The translations under genes were made by a program, and so were the position numbers. DNA of 64,000 nucleotides, taken from positions 558,001 through 622,000 of the forward strand of contig NC_092358.1 in NCBI RefSeq assembly GCF_030848805.1, written 5' to 3'. Source of the stretch: Temnothorax longispinosus (taxonomy: Eukaryota; Arthropoda; Insecta; Hymenoptera; Formicidae). The notes under the pieces were generated by a model. That model saw only the letters and a program-made list of their open reading frames with translations. It was not told the DNA's origin and did no database searches. Shown here piece after piece: positions 48,752-62,254 of the stretch; positions within the stretch are counted from its first letter, which is position 1, and each line of letters opens with the position of its first letter.

Positions 48752-51700
48752 TTAAACGTTGCGGTTATGATTTTCTGTCATACCACTTGAAAGTTTGATC
48801 TCGGCATCTGGCTCTTGCAAGGTAAGTGGCGCTTGCCTCGTATCGGAAACTTCAACTTCCGTATTTTTTGAACGATTTGTCGTCTCCACTGAATCTTGCG
48901 TTTGATTCGAAGACCCTGTTTCTTCGAGATTCGTTGACTTGGTAGGTTCTGTAGGCGACGAAATAGAGGATGGCGTGGCAATCTCGGAACTTGGCAGAGT
49001 CGCATCGCCATCTCCTAAATTCTGATGTGGTTTCTCTTCGAACACTACAGCATAGATATACATATGACGGCATGCACTATCGTTGCATCAGCAATCGAGA
49101 TATAAACATAATTATTTCATTTACTTACATTTATCTAGACTGATAATTGACCCTACAAATTCATTGACAGTGAAAGATGGCGGTTGATCTTCCATTTGTC
49201 TTCTCCTCCTTACGAGCCACCAATCAGTCAAAAATAACGCCAAAGCTAAAATTTTTATCCCAGCACATAGGCCGACATATCTGAAATAGTACACGCAACA
49301 AAATTATTTGCATAAAAGAGAAAATAAGTATTTTAAACATATCATATAGGGTAAAGAAAGTAACCTGTATCTAAATTGTTCAATGTCATAGAGTAAACAT
49401 CGACCTCCCTTTTCTCCACAGGTGCTCTTCCACAGCAAACACGTGGAGTCAATCAAATTACCAAATAGTATTGGTGCTGGTATATAGCCAAATAGTCGAA
49501 AGATTACAAACTGCATGCCCAAAGCAAAAGATCTCTCTTCTTCAGAAACGGACCTATTTAATAGTTAATTTAGTATATTTAATTCATATATATATATGTA
49601 TCGTATAAAAGTGCCTACTTACCGTAATACTATCATGAGCAAAGGCATTTGAGTCACGGCGACAATAAATGTCATAAAGAACAAAAGAATTAGAAATGGA
49701 AATATAGTTCTACATGGTGAAGTGCAAGGACCTGCGGTTGCTACTGGCACGACGGTCACTTCTGCAAATTCCGCAGCAGCCGGTGGTAGCATAGTTAAAT
49801 TGCCATGTATGCCTATAATAAAAAATCGCACAAAATGTCGATACACTTTTCCTTAAGAGGTAGTATTGAGACTATTACATCGATATACCTATAATAACAT
49901 AACGAGACTTACATGCGCAATTTGTAAAATTCGATTTGGAACTGAAGGCAGTGCAACCTGCGTGACATGGACTAAAATAAGTCAGACCATTATTTCCGCA
50001 AACCGGCTCGACATCTGTCATTCGGCATTCACAACCAAAGTTGCAAGCGGCAGTGAGATTTACTTGAAAGGGTTCAGGACCCTTCGTACTACTGTTAAAG
50101 TATGGAATAGTGGTCCCAGCCATCTTTACGTTTTCGCAGCCGAGGAAAAATAATAGACCGTAACACACCAGACAAATTATATTTGAAACGAGAACAAATT
50201 GCACTGCACCCTTCGGCCTTAGTTCTAAACGTTTGAGCATACATCCACCAAAGAAAATTCCGATACAGGCGCCTGGTATAGCGACAGAGCCAGTAAAGAT
50301 GCTGGCTTGACTTTTTCCCAGGCTGAATTGCGTTTCGAGATACTTGGGCAGAAATACCACAAAACCAGACACAATCACCAATTCCATGCATGCTCCTAAA
50401 CATGTTACAACGTAGACTGGATTGCAAACGAGTCTCCACATACTTCGAGGAATATCTGTTAATAAGAAAAATAAGATTAAAAATCCGTAATTCTATTCTC
50501 TCTCTGCCACATTATCTGTCAGTGCTGGTCTACAACCTTGCTTTAAAGGGTATTTAAGCTCTAAGCTGTGAGAAATTAACCAATCACAGTCGAGTATTCT
50601 CTTCACATTTTATTGTGATTGGTCAATTTCTTACGGCTTAGAGCTTAAATATCCTTTAAAGCAAGGTTGTAGACCAGCACTCACGTCACTATAGATTTAA
50701 CGATACGCTATTTTGAATATTGAGATAATAGAAAAATTTACCTTTAACATCTTTGCCATAACCGCTATCATCGATCGTGTCTTTCTTAGGTTCTTTCGAT
50801 TGCTCCTTTTCTTTCTGTGTTATTGGTTTATTCTTTTCTATAATTCGTATCTTTTCCTTTTCACGTTGTAGAGTTTTAGGAAAACTGAAGAAGGGTATCG
50901 CTACTAGAATGAGGAGCAATCCACAAAGTAGAAATCCCCCCCACCACATGCCAACCCACCTATGATCTCCGGGATCTGTTTCGACATACAACGAATAAAT
51001 TTGTGAATTTATATGAAATCAAAGAATTGGAAAAAAAGACGGATATACAATAAAAAATATCGAAAAAGCTTTTTCTTACCGATACTTATAATCGTCCCAG
51101 AAAACGAGTCCATATGAAAGGACAAAAGATACGCTCCAAGAAGAAAACCTAAAACTGGTCCAAAGGCCGCCATACTATACATACAACCTAAACAGATAAA
51201 GTAAGAATCATGAATGCATTATTTGTCCATACAGTTTTATGTGGCATCTGACGTAACGAATAAAATATATAAAGACGCACCGATATATAAAGACGCACTT
51301 TCTGGTCTCACGTGATCGTCTATGTAAGTAGTACCAAGAGTAAATAAAGGAGAGCCACCGCATCCTAATAGTAACTGAGCAAGTACGAATAACATGACAG
51401 GTCCAGCTGTAGATGGAGATCCCTGTATACAATTGTCACCTCTTAAATTGTTGTGTGGTGCTAAAGGAGGTGAGGATAACCCAGATGAAAGTCGACCTAG
51501 ACAAATTTTCAAGTTGACAAATCTATGTAACTCTTTCCTCTTTTTCAACGCTTCTTTTTATTGTATAATGATACCAACAATAAGATTTATTATAAATTGA
51601 AACTAAATTTCGCAAAAACGGATGAAATGGTGGACACTTACCCAAACCCATATCTTGTTCACGTAAGGATACTCCGCGGCAGATATTATCCGAACTGGAA

Positions 51701-52804
51701 TGATTCGCAGTTGTCGTCAAGTTGGGTTCTGCTGTGAAATGTGGCACCATAAAGATCATTGATCCCAATCCCATTATCACTGCACCTAAGTGGTAAGATA
51801 TACGATTCAGTAAAATGGACATCTATAGCCAGCATCGGACGTGCGTAGAATGAAAACCGCATGAAAAAAACGAAAGATTAGTATTTACAATAAATAAAAC
51901 AAAGATTATACCTATCGCTATCCACACGGGTATGTGTCTGCGACTGCCGAGATAACTGACAAAAATGACAGTGATAACATTGCCGATCTCGTAAGAGCTT
52001 GCAATGAGGCCCGAAAGACTGGACGGGATCTCAAATCTTTTCTCTATGGTTGTTATCACAGAATTGATGTAACCTGAGCTAAGCGCTTGTTGCAACGTAA
52101 CGAGGAACGACAGGAGAAATACAAATACCTGAAATCATGACACGTGCATATATGAGTGCACGAGAGTAGCTTTGATTTAATTTTAAATTATATTATACAT
52201 TGCAATATCTAACGATATATAAATTCGCATATAAAAGAATACATTCGTAATAAATAGATAGTTATATTTTAAGACACAGCATCTTAAATGTAATCTTTAG
52301 AATTTGCAATCTCACGTGTGTACATGTACGTTTTCGTAATAACATATTTTACGCGTATATAAACAGCTATAAATATCTTCATTCCGCGTTTAAATCAAGT
52401 GACGCGTATGCAATGTATTTGCACGAAAGACTAATGTATCAATCTATCCCGTATAGTTTTAACAGGATGTATTGTATGACCTTTCGAACACGCGCGATGA
52501 ATCACACAAGGTCTGTGCTTTGTACGTCTGCGTTCACTGCGTCGCTTACTCACCGCTTAATGTGAGAATGCTTTCATGTATTCCTGTATCGCTCCAAAAT
52601 TTGTTCACGTAGCATGTTACTCTTGAGTGATATTGCACGCGCGCGTACACACACCCACACACGCGCGCGAGCGTATGTATGTGTGCCTCTATACGCACCT
52701 TGATTCCGGCAAATCTTTGAATGAAGACCGGTCTACAACTCAGAATCCCACAGTCCTTGGAGTCTGGATTAAACGGCGGAGTTTGCGCCCTCTCCTTCTC
52801 CGCC
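48752..52804 (-). CDS. Oatp: Organic anion transporting polypeptide (Oatp/SLCO), exons 3-13, Oatp30B-like
   Basis: Twelve-helix plasma-membrane transporter of amphipathic organic anions. Exons in transcription order: 52804-52699, 52128-51912, 51785-51642, 51496-51281, 51187-51080, 50975-50742, 50455-49913, 49812-49623, 49553-49365, 49280-49129 and 49044-48752. All are GT-AG and in phase. With exon 1 the protein is 933 residues, or 951 with the cassette exon. Visible: the CGILSCRP/FIQRFAGIK entry to helix 1; the helix 1-2 block SGYINSVITTIEKRFEIPSS and NVITVIFVSYLGSRRHIPVW; an extracellular loop with NLTTTANHSS glycosylation sites; and a charged Lys/Glu-rich middle loop (QREKEKIRI...). A Kazal-type cysteine loop (CNFGCECRMTDVEPVCGNNG) follows, then final helices and a Ser/Thr/Glu-rich cytoplasmic tail. 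From memory it is closer to Drosophila Oatp30B than Oatp74D; a tree is needed for the subgroup. Confidence 0.92.
50521..50681. mobile_element. MITE with ~68-bp imperfect inverted repeats
   Basis: 50521-50588 (agtgctggtctacaaccttg...) and 50614-50681 (...caaggttgtagaccagcact) are inverse copies with several mismatches. The loop is about 25 bp. It lies in the Oatp intron 50456-50741. The CAGTGCTG-like start recalls hAT ends, but no 8-bp duplication is evident, so the superfamily is left open. Confidence 0.8.
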
Positions 52805-54070
52805 CTGAATATTCAAGGAGAACAAACCATGAACGACTGAACGTCTCAAAGTAAGAACAAAGCGAGAACAATGAGTAATTACAAGAGATAAAGATTGAGT
52901 TCGGAAAGAAAAGCTAAATCATGCGCGCAACGATGATGTATCGCACCGATCGCACTGAGAAAAAAAGTGCAGCTTTCTTTACGTTTAATATATAGCCGCA
53001 CGTTCTTCGAAACAAGTATGCCGCGTGTATAGTGAGGAATAGATAATGATAAATACAAATATGCATATATAACAGCGAATAACAATAGCAACTTTACCTG
53101 TCCACCATAGAAGCACTGGGATTTCTGCTGTGACATTTGATGATAAAATCTCTGAAAAATAACAAGAAAAACAAAGCGTGATGACATTGAGCTGGATGGC
53201 GGGGTGGCGGGGTGTTAATCGGCAAATATCGGTTACAATGCTAACTAGTAGCATAAAGTTGGATTATCTGCGGCAAAATAAAGCAAAATTAAAGCGTCAT
53301 CATCTCCGAAAGTATACAAAGCGACGAAAGTACGTTATCGCGTTTGCAGCCTTTTTCGTTTCAAGTATTAAAAGTATAAATATGCGGACGCTATACGTCG
53401 CGTCGCGACGTTCATTGACTATGCAGCGCGTGTACATTTCCATACATTTTATACTAGTCTGACCAACTTTTAGAAGCAACCGATCGAAATGACAAAACGA
53501 ACGTTGAGATAATTAGGGAAGAAAGATGGAGGCGAGGTCTAAATCTATTTGACGCACGGCAAAATGTGTCATGGTCATCGCTGCTCTCACTTTCTGTCTT
53601 TACTGGTTGTCTTTCGCGTTCTCGCATGATTTAGTCATTTCAGCGAGGCAAATGCAAAAATACATTTTGCACGAGCGAATATTGGCGCACCAAAGCGCAG
53701 GGTCAAAAATAATTGATTCGACACGACATACTCGCGAGACATTTTTTCTTTTCCGCAAGAAGGAAAGAAACCGTTTGTGAATATAACGACGTTAGTGAAA
53801 ACAACCTAATGTTGAGGAAGTTATTTACCGAAGGAATGTGTGTGTGTGTGTGTGTGGGAGGGGGCGGAAGGAGGGAGAAAAAAGAAAAGTCTCGTGTCCT
53901 GTATAAAGATGGAAAGAGAACAATAATAAAAAGTAAAAAGTGTGAGAGTTGAAGAAGAGGTCTTTAGAGTGGCCTTAGATCAGGAGGAGTCATCATCATC
54001 ACGATTGTCAGTCGTCGTCCTGTTCTCTTCGAGATCTGGACAACGGCGACGCGAGGTCGGGTCCGCTCAC
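52805..54070 (-). other. Oatp introns 1 and 2
   Basis: Non-coding apart from the cassette exon at 53098-53151. A (GT)n run with GGGAGGGGGCGG lies near 53838-53870. I saw no second copy of the CHSRNPS mini-exon between 53.2 and 54.06 kb. Confidence 0.5.
53098..53151 (-). CDS. Oatp: Oatp 54-nt cassette exon, duplicate of exon 1 end
   Basis: Acceptor ttatttttcag, donor gacag followed by gtaaag; phase 2 at both ends, so inclusion or skipping keeps the frame. It encodes DFIIKCHSRNPSASMVD. That aligns with HDTVIRCHSRNPSSGLVD at the end of exon 1, and the CHSRNPS core is identical. Either the two exons are both included, giving a repeated cytoplasmic segment, or this one is skipped. No transcript evidence was available. 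Confidence 0.6.
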
Positions 54071-54480
54071 CTATGATCCACAAGGCCAGAACTCGGATTT
54101 CTACTGTGACACCTTATGACGGTGTCGTGGGTCAGTCTACCGGCGGTCGCCTGCAGCGGATCCGCATTGTCATCGGTGCCAGTGCCGGCGCTTTCCGCGT
54201 AGAGGCCCGTCATCGCGTACATACTTTCGTTACGCCGGTGTCCGGCGTGATACGTGCTGCCGGACTCGGACCTCTTGTGACCGAAACCGCCGCAGCTCTC
54301 ATTCCTCTTGTGGCCACTCTCGGATCGTTTGTGGCCGAAGGCACTGGATATACTCTCGGCACGTTTGTGACCGCTCTCAGGTCGCTTGTAACCGACGAAA
54401 CCACCCCCCGATTCGGTGCGTTTGTGCGCAAACATGCTCGAGCTGGAGCCGTTTCTCTTATGCCCACTGGTGGACGCCAT
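54071..54480 (-). CDS. Oatp: Oatp first coding exon with GHKRxES repeats
   Basis: Starts at ATG 54480 and ends in a strong donor (catag followed by gtgagc) in phase 2, which joins exon 3 (AG plus G gives Arg) or the cassette exon. The 136 residues form a hydrophilic cytoplasmic N-terminus. It has seven copies of [GA][HY][KR]RxES (AHKRTES, GYKRPES, GHKRAES, GHKRSES, GHKRNES, GHKRSES, GHRRNES) plus a leading GHKRNGS. Each puts Arg at -3 to Ser (RxxS), as basophilic kinases such as PKA or CaMK prefer (inference). The start is chosen as the first ATG before the repeats; a stop-containing purine-rich 5' UTR precedes it. Confidence 0.75.
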
Positions 54481-56150
54481 TTCTCTGTCATCTATCTCTC
54501 CCTCTTCTTTCGTCCCTTAGGTTGCTTCGAATATTACGAGTTTACCGATGACATTGTTAGCTGTAACAGAAATTAATTGTTCATCATAATAATTTTATTG
54601 GCGACGTGGAATATACTTTTGGCCAGCATTCGCGTATGATAACGATAGCGCGCGTTGTGTCTCGATTGCTTCAAGTTTGCTCCTTTTTCTACTCGCAATC
54701 AGACCGTCGCGCGTCGCGTCGACACGTTTCTGCCATGGAAGAAGGCTGGCAAAGAGGCAAAGAGGCACAAAGACGGTAACAAAGGTGATGACTCAACCGA
54801 GCTTTAAAAAGATATAGTAGATAAAGATGTCGAATTGATATATCTCGAAATTTCAACGGTTCAATGAACCCACTTTCGTAAAGGTCAGGGCCTGGAAGTA
54901 ACGTTCGGCGACGCGACGCGACGCGCAACGGTGCGAGCGGTGCTTCTGTCTATATCATTCTGTTCTCCGTTATCGCTCATGAAAAAAATAGATAAGAAAA
55001 TAAGTTTCAACAGATCCTCGCAGTCAATTCTCACAATCGTCATATCCGAGGGTAAAGTAAAAGTAAAAGTAAGTAAAAGTTTCCAAATTTTCCGAAAAAT
55101 ATCAAGATGTAAGTACGCGTGGATATTGCGTTATGCCTTAAAACTTACAACCGCGAGCGTGTATCGAGTAATATTCGACGATTAGATATAAGTCGGGATC
55201 GATTGTTCGACGATGTAATCACCGTATCCTACCCCGCTCGTCGCCAAGTAAACTCAATCAAGCGTACGAACGCCCGCTACTCCCTCGTGTTTCTTTTTTT
55301 TTAGATTATCGATTGCGCGCGTCCTTGATTTCCTGCCGTTGAAAAATTGAAAGGGATACCGGTCGGATACCGGGGTATAGATCGACAAGAAATTCAAAGT
55401 CAAGGATACGACGACGACGACACGACGACTGCGCGATCTATCTACAGCTACATTGTTATCGTAGGTCGTAGGTCGCGACAGGGAATTGTTTATAGTTTGT
55501 GGGTACAGGCTTAGCGATCGATCGGCAAAGCGAAGCAGGCAGGTAACAACTTTCAACGAGCATCTCCGTAACACGTGTCAAACTTTTCGCCGATTGTCCA
55601 ATCGAGTAAAAAAAAATGCGGAGCATCGAAAAACTCTGGTTGAAAATTCAACGAGGAAAAAAATGTGCAAGTGGTTGACGCCATCCCGGACCCAGTCACA
55701 TCCGGATTTATCAGAAGCATGAAACTATCATTTTAAATGTTTTCCCACGTGAAAAAGATGAAATGCAATAGAATGTATGTAGCGTGTTTTTGTCATTCGT
55801 GAGAAAATAATTATCATGTAACAGATAAGGAGAAAACGTTAATCAAAAACCATACGAAAATTATCTAGAGGAAAAAATTCAGTCCGACAACCGACCAATC
55901 GAATAAATTTTATTATTCGAACAAGATTTTACTCATTTCTGCACTGATGACATCCAATCTGACAATATACGATCGAACACACGCGAGATATAAATAGCAC
56001 GTGTCATTCGTCACGCACGAAACCAAGGCGTTTTGCCTCGGAAAAAGTTCCGATGGAGTCATTGTTGAGTCAAAAAATAATCACAAATAAGTACGTAGAA
56101 TTACTTTAATGCTTATCATTAGTGTATTTAACGAGTGGTCGTGCGTGCGT

Positions 56151-56371
56151 CTGTGCGAAGCTGGCTGCTGGTGTATCATTTTGTGAGAACTTTTCAGGTA
56201 TTGAGAGTTCTGGCTTCATTTTTAATAGCAGTTGCCCTAAAGCTTCTTTTTCGCTTTAATGACCAGAACTATTTGTCTAACGTGTAGAAAGCTGTAGGAT
56301 TATTAAAAATAAAGCCAAAACTCTCGATATTCCTAATGAATTTTCACAAAATGATACGCCAGCTTTACACA
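56151..56371. mobile_element. MITE with ~75-bp inverted repeats, second copy of family at 14.5 kb
   Basis: The left arm (56151-56228, ...gtatcattttgtgagaactt...) is the imperfect reverse complement of the right arm (56301-56371, attaaaaataaagccaaaac...). The right arm also matches 14531-14598. About 220 bp with no coding capacity. Confidence 0.7.
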
Positions 56372-57957
56372 GATCGAGTGATCAATCTTATTGTTAGATC
56401 TTTCTTCGCGTTCGTTCGTGGACACTTGAAAATCAACTGGGACCTCGATTGAATTCGAATCTCGACATGACAGTAATTACTAAATTAGCGGCACACCGAA
56501 TTGCGGAGCACTAGGCTCGCCAGACACCAAGGAGCAATGAACTAGATTATATAGAGCATGTACCGTTAGACGACAGACAGAATTTTCAATCACACACATT
56601 CATTCATTCATTCATTTCGAAGCGCTCGTTTCATCGCTCGTTCTTTTAATCCACTAGCAGCGTACGAACAGTCGCGCGTCGCGCGACATATCGTGAATCA
56701 TCGACAATCTTTTAGTTTGGTTTTCTGATAATGAATTTGCACGTTAGAGTAGATTTTTGCATCGTGAATGCAATACCAAAATTTGTGCGGCAACGTATCC
56801 GGTAAATTTCGGAGATTAGATATCGTTCGCACAACGTACCGAGCTATCGAGACTCATGAGGGAAAATTTGTTCGCGATGAATCTTTGTTTAACTTTAACT
56901 AATCGAGAAAACAATCGACTATAATAAATCCTTATAGATTAATAGCCATCCCGTGTGGCGTATGGCTCATTTCCGTTCGTCCGCGCGGATGCATGGCACG
57001 AGTGCGAGTGCGGAAATGAATGTTGTTTGCGGTACGCTTCGCTTCGCTCGCGAATCGATCGAATGGCAAGCTATCAGATATAAGCGAGTCGCGACCCCAT
57101 CTTCGGTGGTGAACCTAAACCGTCGAGGATTCCATTCCATACATCCTCGCGCGCAGATCGAACGATCCCTCGCGTGCTGGAAAGTCTTGGAGTTTCTCGC
57201 GCGTTTCTAGATCGGCCACTAGGTCACCCTTTCACCCTTGCGTTTATATGAGCCACGTGATACTGCGTCTGCAGCGCGATATTTCAATTTTTCACCGATA
57301 CCTTACATCCTTTCCTTTTTATCCATTTTTACGCAATGACAAAACACATGCAGATAGATTACTCATCACTTTAAAAGACTTTAATTCATCGAGTATTTGG
57401 AAATGGTGCTAATTATTGTCGTGGATTCGCGTTGAAATTATAGAAGACAACGGGCGATATTGTAGTGCCGTATTGTAGATCATTGTAGATCGCGGCACGT
57501 AAAGCTCCGATTCACCGCTTCACCGTTGCACAATGCCATGCATGCGCTTATAAGAATCGCACCGCCCACCTTCGTGACAGTAGATTATTTGTCGAAAGCA
57601 AAAGCGAGAATCTAGACAGTTCAGACATATAGCTGGATCTGACAATGAGCGTAGCGTGTCCTACATTTCAGGACCAATGAATTTCTTCTTTATGCGTTTG
57701 TTTTTCTGCTCCAGGTTTTCTGCTTAAAATTTATTGACGTTAACTATGGACAGAGCCCAGGGACTAAAAAGAGTATGTAACAAGTATACAACAGGTGAAA
57801 AATGCATAAGTAATACGGTGTATTCAGACTATTTTCAACTTTCACGTTGTGCGAAAAGAAAATGTTGACAAGTATCTACGAAATATTTTACATAATCACC
57901 AATACAAACGAGAGCGATCGTCTGTCGCGCACTGTTGAAGTCTCGACGTCTCCCCCG

Positions 57958-57963
57958 CCCCCC

Positions 57964-57992
<29 letters not shown>
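57958..57992. repeat. (CT)n microsatellite
   Basis: C run followed by (CT)n and TTTCTCTC. Similar C-run/(CT)n tracts occur at 27440-27470, 30740-30770 and 63807-63850. Confidence 0.85.
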
Positions 57993-57994
<2 letters not shown>

Positions 57995-60900
57995 GTCTGT
58001 CTATCTATCTGCGCGGAAAGGAACCAGAGATACAATATAAATATGTACTGCAATGCAGAAAAATTTAATGCGACACTACGAGTTATATAAGTCAATGCTA
58101 TAACGATGACTAACGTGTGTTCTTGCATGCTCTGTCTCATACAAATTTCATTCGCTTCGAATAAAAATTTTTACTTCTTCATCGAACACTTATCACAATC
58201 AATTTACAAATACATCACTAAAACTTCATTATAGATGTTTTTAAAGTTTGATAAACAAAATTTAATTATTTATGATGTCGAAGCTTTTCATTATTTGTTG
58301 TTATCAATTTTCCTATACTTGACTGATAATAGTCAAAAACTTTTGAAATAGCTCGGCAACATCCCTATTCTTTCCTTCATCTTCTTCGGCATTCGATGTG
58401 ATTTACTAAATAAAAATTTTTCAAACTTTATTGATTCTTGGCGTAATTTAGTTAGTCAATTTGAATCACCACAATTCCACGTTTTCTAAAGTGATGTAAA
58501 GAAACTTCAATGTTCTTGGATGGTATCCAAAGCGTATCTGTATAACGCTGTTATAATTTCCTGATCGTGATGTCCGATTGTGCCAGGCAAAACTACGCGC
58601 ACCACCGATCCGTCAATTTTACGCGAAACATTATGTATTTGTATGAAAAATACATATAAATATATTCCCATAACTTGTTCTATTTATAAAAATTAATTTC
58701 GAGATAGATAGAAATAAAATTTCACAGTTGTTATTAATTTTGAATGATTAATAGTACTATAAGTACTATAAGTAGTGTCAATTAGATTCTTCGCTGGCTA
58801 CTTCGTAGCCAGGATTCAGATAAAGTCCACAACGCGTGGGTTCTATTCTCATATAACACGTGCAGAGGGCCCTCAGAGGCCCTCACGCTGAGAAGAGGGC
58901 ACGAATCTAACGACTAACAAACGCATGCATCTATATTTCTATAACGTTGCGCGCGGAATTTGTTCATTTGTCTTATATTTCGCGTCACTGAGCGCGTGAT
59001 TGTCGAGTATGAGAGGAAATTATAATTGAAAATGTTCGATAACTGATCGACCTTAGCTTCGTTTCTCATCGCATTAAATCGAGAAAGTGGTCGTTTCGCG
59101 TTAACTTGCACTTTTTTATGAAAGTCTCCTTCATCCTAGCGATACCGTGTCCATAAAGACCGATGGGACGATGGCCGATGGGACATTACTTGTTGTATAG
59201 CTCGAAAGAATTTTATTTAACTTGAAAGAGAGAGAGAGAGAGAGAGAGACGCGCGATGGCTTTTGACACCAGAGATACGCGAGAAACGTGTGACATATCG
59301 TATATCATTCGTTTCGTATCAACCTTATACCTATTACTGTTAAGCACTAGCGTTTCTTTTCTACTGCAGATTTTATTGCGACTTGCGATATATCTCGAAA
59401 TCTCTTATTACTTAAAACAGTACGATTTTTCTGTCACGATACTATCCCGAGGTTGTTTCAAGACGGTACTTTTCTTTATCCAGCTGGTGGGGAACATGTG
59501 TGGGGAACGGAGACGCCAAATTTTTCAATAGCCACATTAAGAAACGCAACACAGTTGACGCTCGTCTGCGAGAAATGCATTACGTAACTGTCACGATAAC
59601 GAAACGACTGCTTGAAATCAAGAAACGCACAGCGATACGTGACTTTCAATTTTAATGGTCGAGACTTTCGAAGACACGTTTCAAAACCAAGAGGGAGCCG
59701 ATATAGAAACGGTAGAAAAATTTTCGTTCTTTCGAAGCTACAAATAACTCCGACGCGTATAACACTACGTCTTGCTACGTATCAAATATAATCGCGTAAT
59801 ATTTTACAAATAGGAAAAAATATGTATTGATTTAATTCAAAAATAAAAATTTAAATCCTAAAACTTGTATAGCTGACTCCTTCTCCTCGTAAATGTATGG
59901 CAAGAATTATATTTCCAAGTAACGTTGCAAAGGGATCGTTTTATATTCCTACGTGCGCGTCAATCTAATATTCTAATCATTCTAATGGATGACTGCGTGG
60001 GTCAACTATCTATGTTAATTGAAATAGAAATAGTAATTAAAGCTAGGACGATCCGAGAGATGTACACGGTACACTTTGCATACAAAGTCGGCATGATCCG
60101 CATGATATACGCGCGGCGTGGTGTAAGTACGCGCGATTAATATTATTTCTTCGCACGAATATCATTTTTAGCGTATTTTCAAACATCATTAAACTCTCCA
60201 GTTGATTAAGCCAAAAACACGCGCGCACGTGTTCCATATTCCACAAAGACTTGAAATTTTCGGATTGACACATGACCATGTGACCATGTGACCATGAAAC
60301 GATGACAAGGTTCATCAAATTATTGCGTGCATAAGTTTATGTCCATAATGATAAACGAATCTACAAAAAGAAACGACAAAACAATTTTTAATAATAAGAA
60401 AATATTATAAACTCTTAAAACATATATAGAAAAGTAATTAAAATCTTTTCTTTATCACAGCGGTAACTATATATATAATTACAAATAAAAGCTAAAAGTT
60501 TATTTTATATATGATTTTTTTGACATTTATCTTTTAATTTAGAAAATCCAACTAACACAGACCATTCTCGTGTTCATCCCGCATTAAGGTTGGTTTAATA
60601 CGACTTTTAATACTATACGTTCCCGTACGCGAAAATAAACGAGTTATTGTGATGTAATAAGCAAGAGAAACGACCGGACAGAGCGTTTCAGGTTTCAGCT
60701 GTAAAAAGAAACAAAAAACCTATAATTCAGAATTCAGTATCCTCATTCACTTGTCAGTGAGATCAAGCTGACGGAGATAAGTAAGCCGAGAGGAAAAGTT
60801 TAGGCAGAATCCTACATCACGCGTCGCGTACGCCCGAGACCCGAGATAAGCTCGCGGAACAGCGGTGTTTCGTGGGGCGCGACTCAAAGAACACATAATT

Positions 60901-62241
60901 AAAAGGAAGGCGAGGATTTACGCGACGCGACGTAAAGATTCGATGATGTGTAAGTTGCTAGCGTGATCGTGCGTGGCACGCACCAATCTTGGGATTTTCG
61001 GTGCGACGCGGCGCGAGTCGCGAGTGCTCGCGAGATAGGTGTCGGACTGTCGGAGCGGACTCGAAAAACGGGATCTCGCGTCACGCGACCCGAATCTCGC
61101 GGATAGGGATAGGTCCGACCGAACGAAAGGTTAGAAAGCACGTTTGTCGAGGACGAGCGAAGCATAGTCCCAAATATGAAGGGGAAATACGTGACTCACG
61201 GTAAGGACAGTGACTCCGGGATACTCCTTCGTACCCAGGGCCAAGCCAAGTGAAAAATCCTCGTGACACGCGCGTTCCTCTCCAGGCTACATCGGGCGAA
61301 CGCACTCGCACCTCGCACCTCGCACCACACACTGCAGGAACAGTTGCGATCAGTTGCGGACTTTGGTGCAACTTGCCTTGCCGCACGCTCGCGCGAGCCT
61401 TGGCGCTCGGCTCCGACAAGTCGGTACAACGTCGGTGGAAATCACATTGATAGCCGTTCGGACGTGAGCTCCCTTCGAGGATCGTACACACACCAGCTCA
61501 CACCAGCTCCAGCTGTGTTTTTGCCTGACCATCGAGAGGAACTCGAGCATGCGCATGCGCTCTCCGCGGTGCCGCCACTGCCGTCACTGCCGCCTGGTGC
61601 CACCACTGTCGGCACTGTCACCTGTCAGTCCTGTCAGTCCTGTCACCGTGTCGCCTGATGGCGGCGTCACAGTACTCACTGGAGTCAGGTGACAGTGGTG
61701 ACACTGGTGGAAAATGGAAACCGGCCTATATGTCGATGCTAATTGCCTTGCCTGTTGCCTGGCATTGTGCACTGGCCTTTAATTGGTTATCGCTCGTGAT
61801 TGGTCCACCATGTTGTTTCACGTCAAATGTAAAATAGGACCATACTGTCCAGACTCTAAAATCTCGATCTATCTTCCATCAGTTCCATCACGGCCACTTC
61901 AGGCCACTCCAATCTTATCTTGAGGTGAGATTGGTGAGAATCGTCTCAAGTCTGGTCACGAGCAATGTGACTCGATCAAAATGACCGTACAGGGTCTCAA
62001 GATCGTACACAAGACAATCTTGAAGATCGACTATAAATACCACCCCATCCTTCTGCCCCCTCGCCAAGAAAGAAACGAGAAAAAGATTAATTACAGCTTT
62101 ACAGCTAGACAACTAGATTTATAAAAGAGAAATGTAAAATTGCGAATAAAATGATTTCACGTTTAACGTCCAACGAAAGATCCCATCTTTCTCGATTACA
62201 CTTTATTGACGAATAAAAATATAAAATTTATAAATTTGCAA

Positions 62242-62250
62242 TTAAAAAAA
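62242..62250 (-). terminator. Pol III terminator of tRNA-Pro
   Basis: Seven consecutive T in the transcribed sense (A at 62244-62250 on the given strand), starting about 5 nt beyond the tRNA 3' end. Confidence 0.8.
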
Positions 62251-62254
62251 TATC

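Larger units (their letters stand above)
54481..62254. other. Non-coding upstream region of Oatp
   Basis: About 7.8 kb without a recognised coding exon. Contains a MITE (56151-56371), (CT)n at 57960-57990 and (GA)n at 59227-59251. GAGGGCCCTC-type short repeats lie near 58864-58900. A CpG-rich patch at 60.9-61.7 kb could be a promoter. Untranslated Oatp exons may lie here but cannot be placed. Confidence 0.5.
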
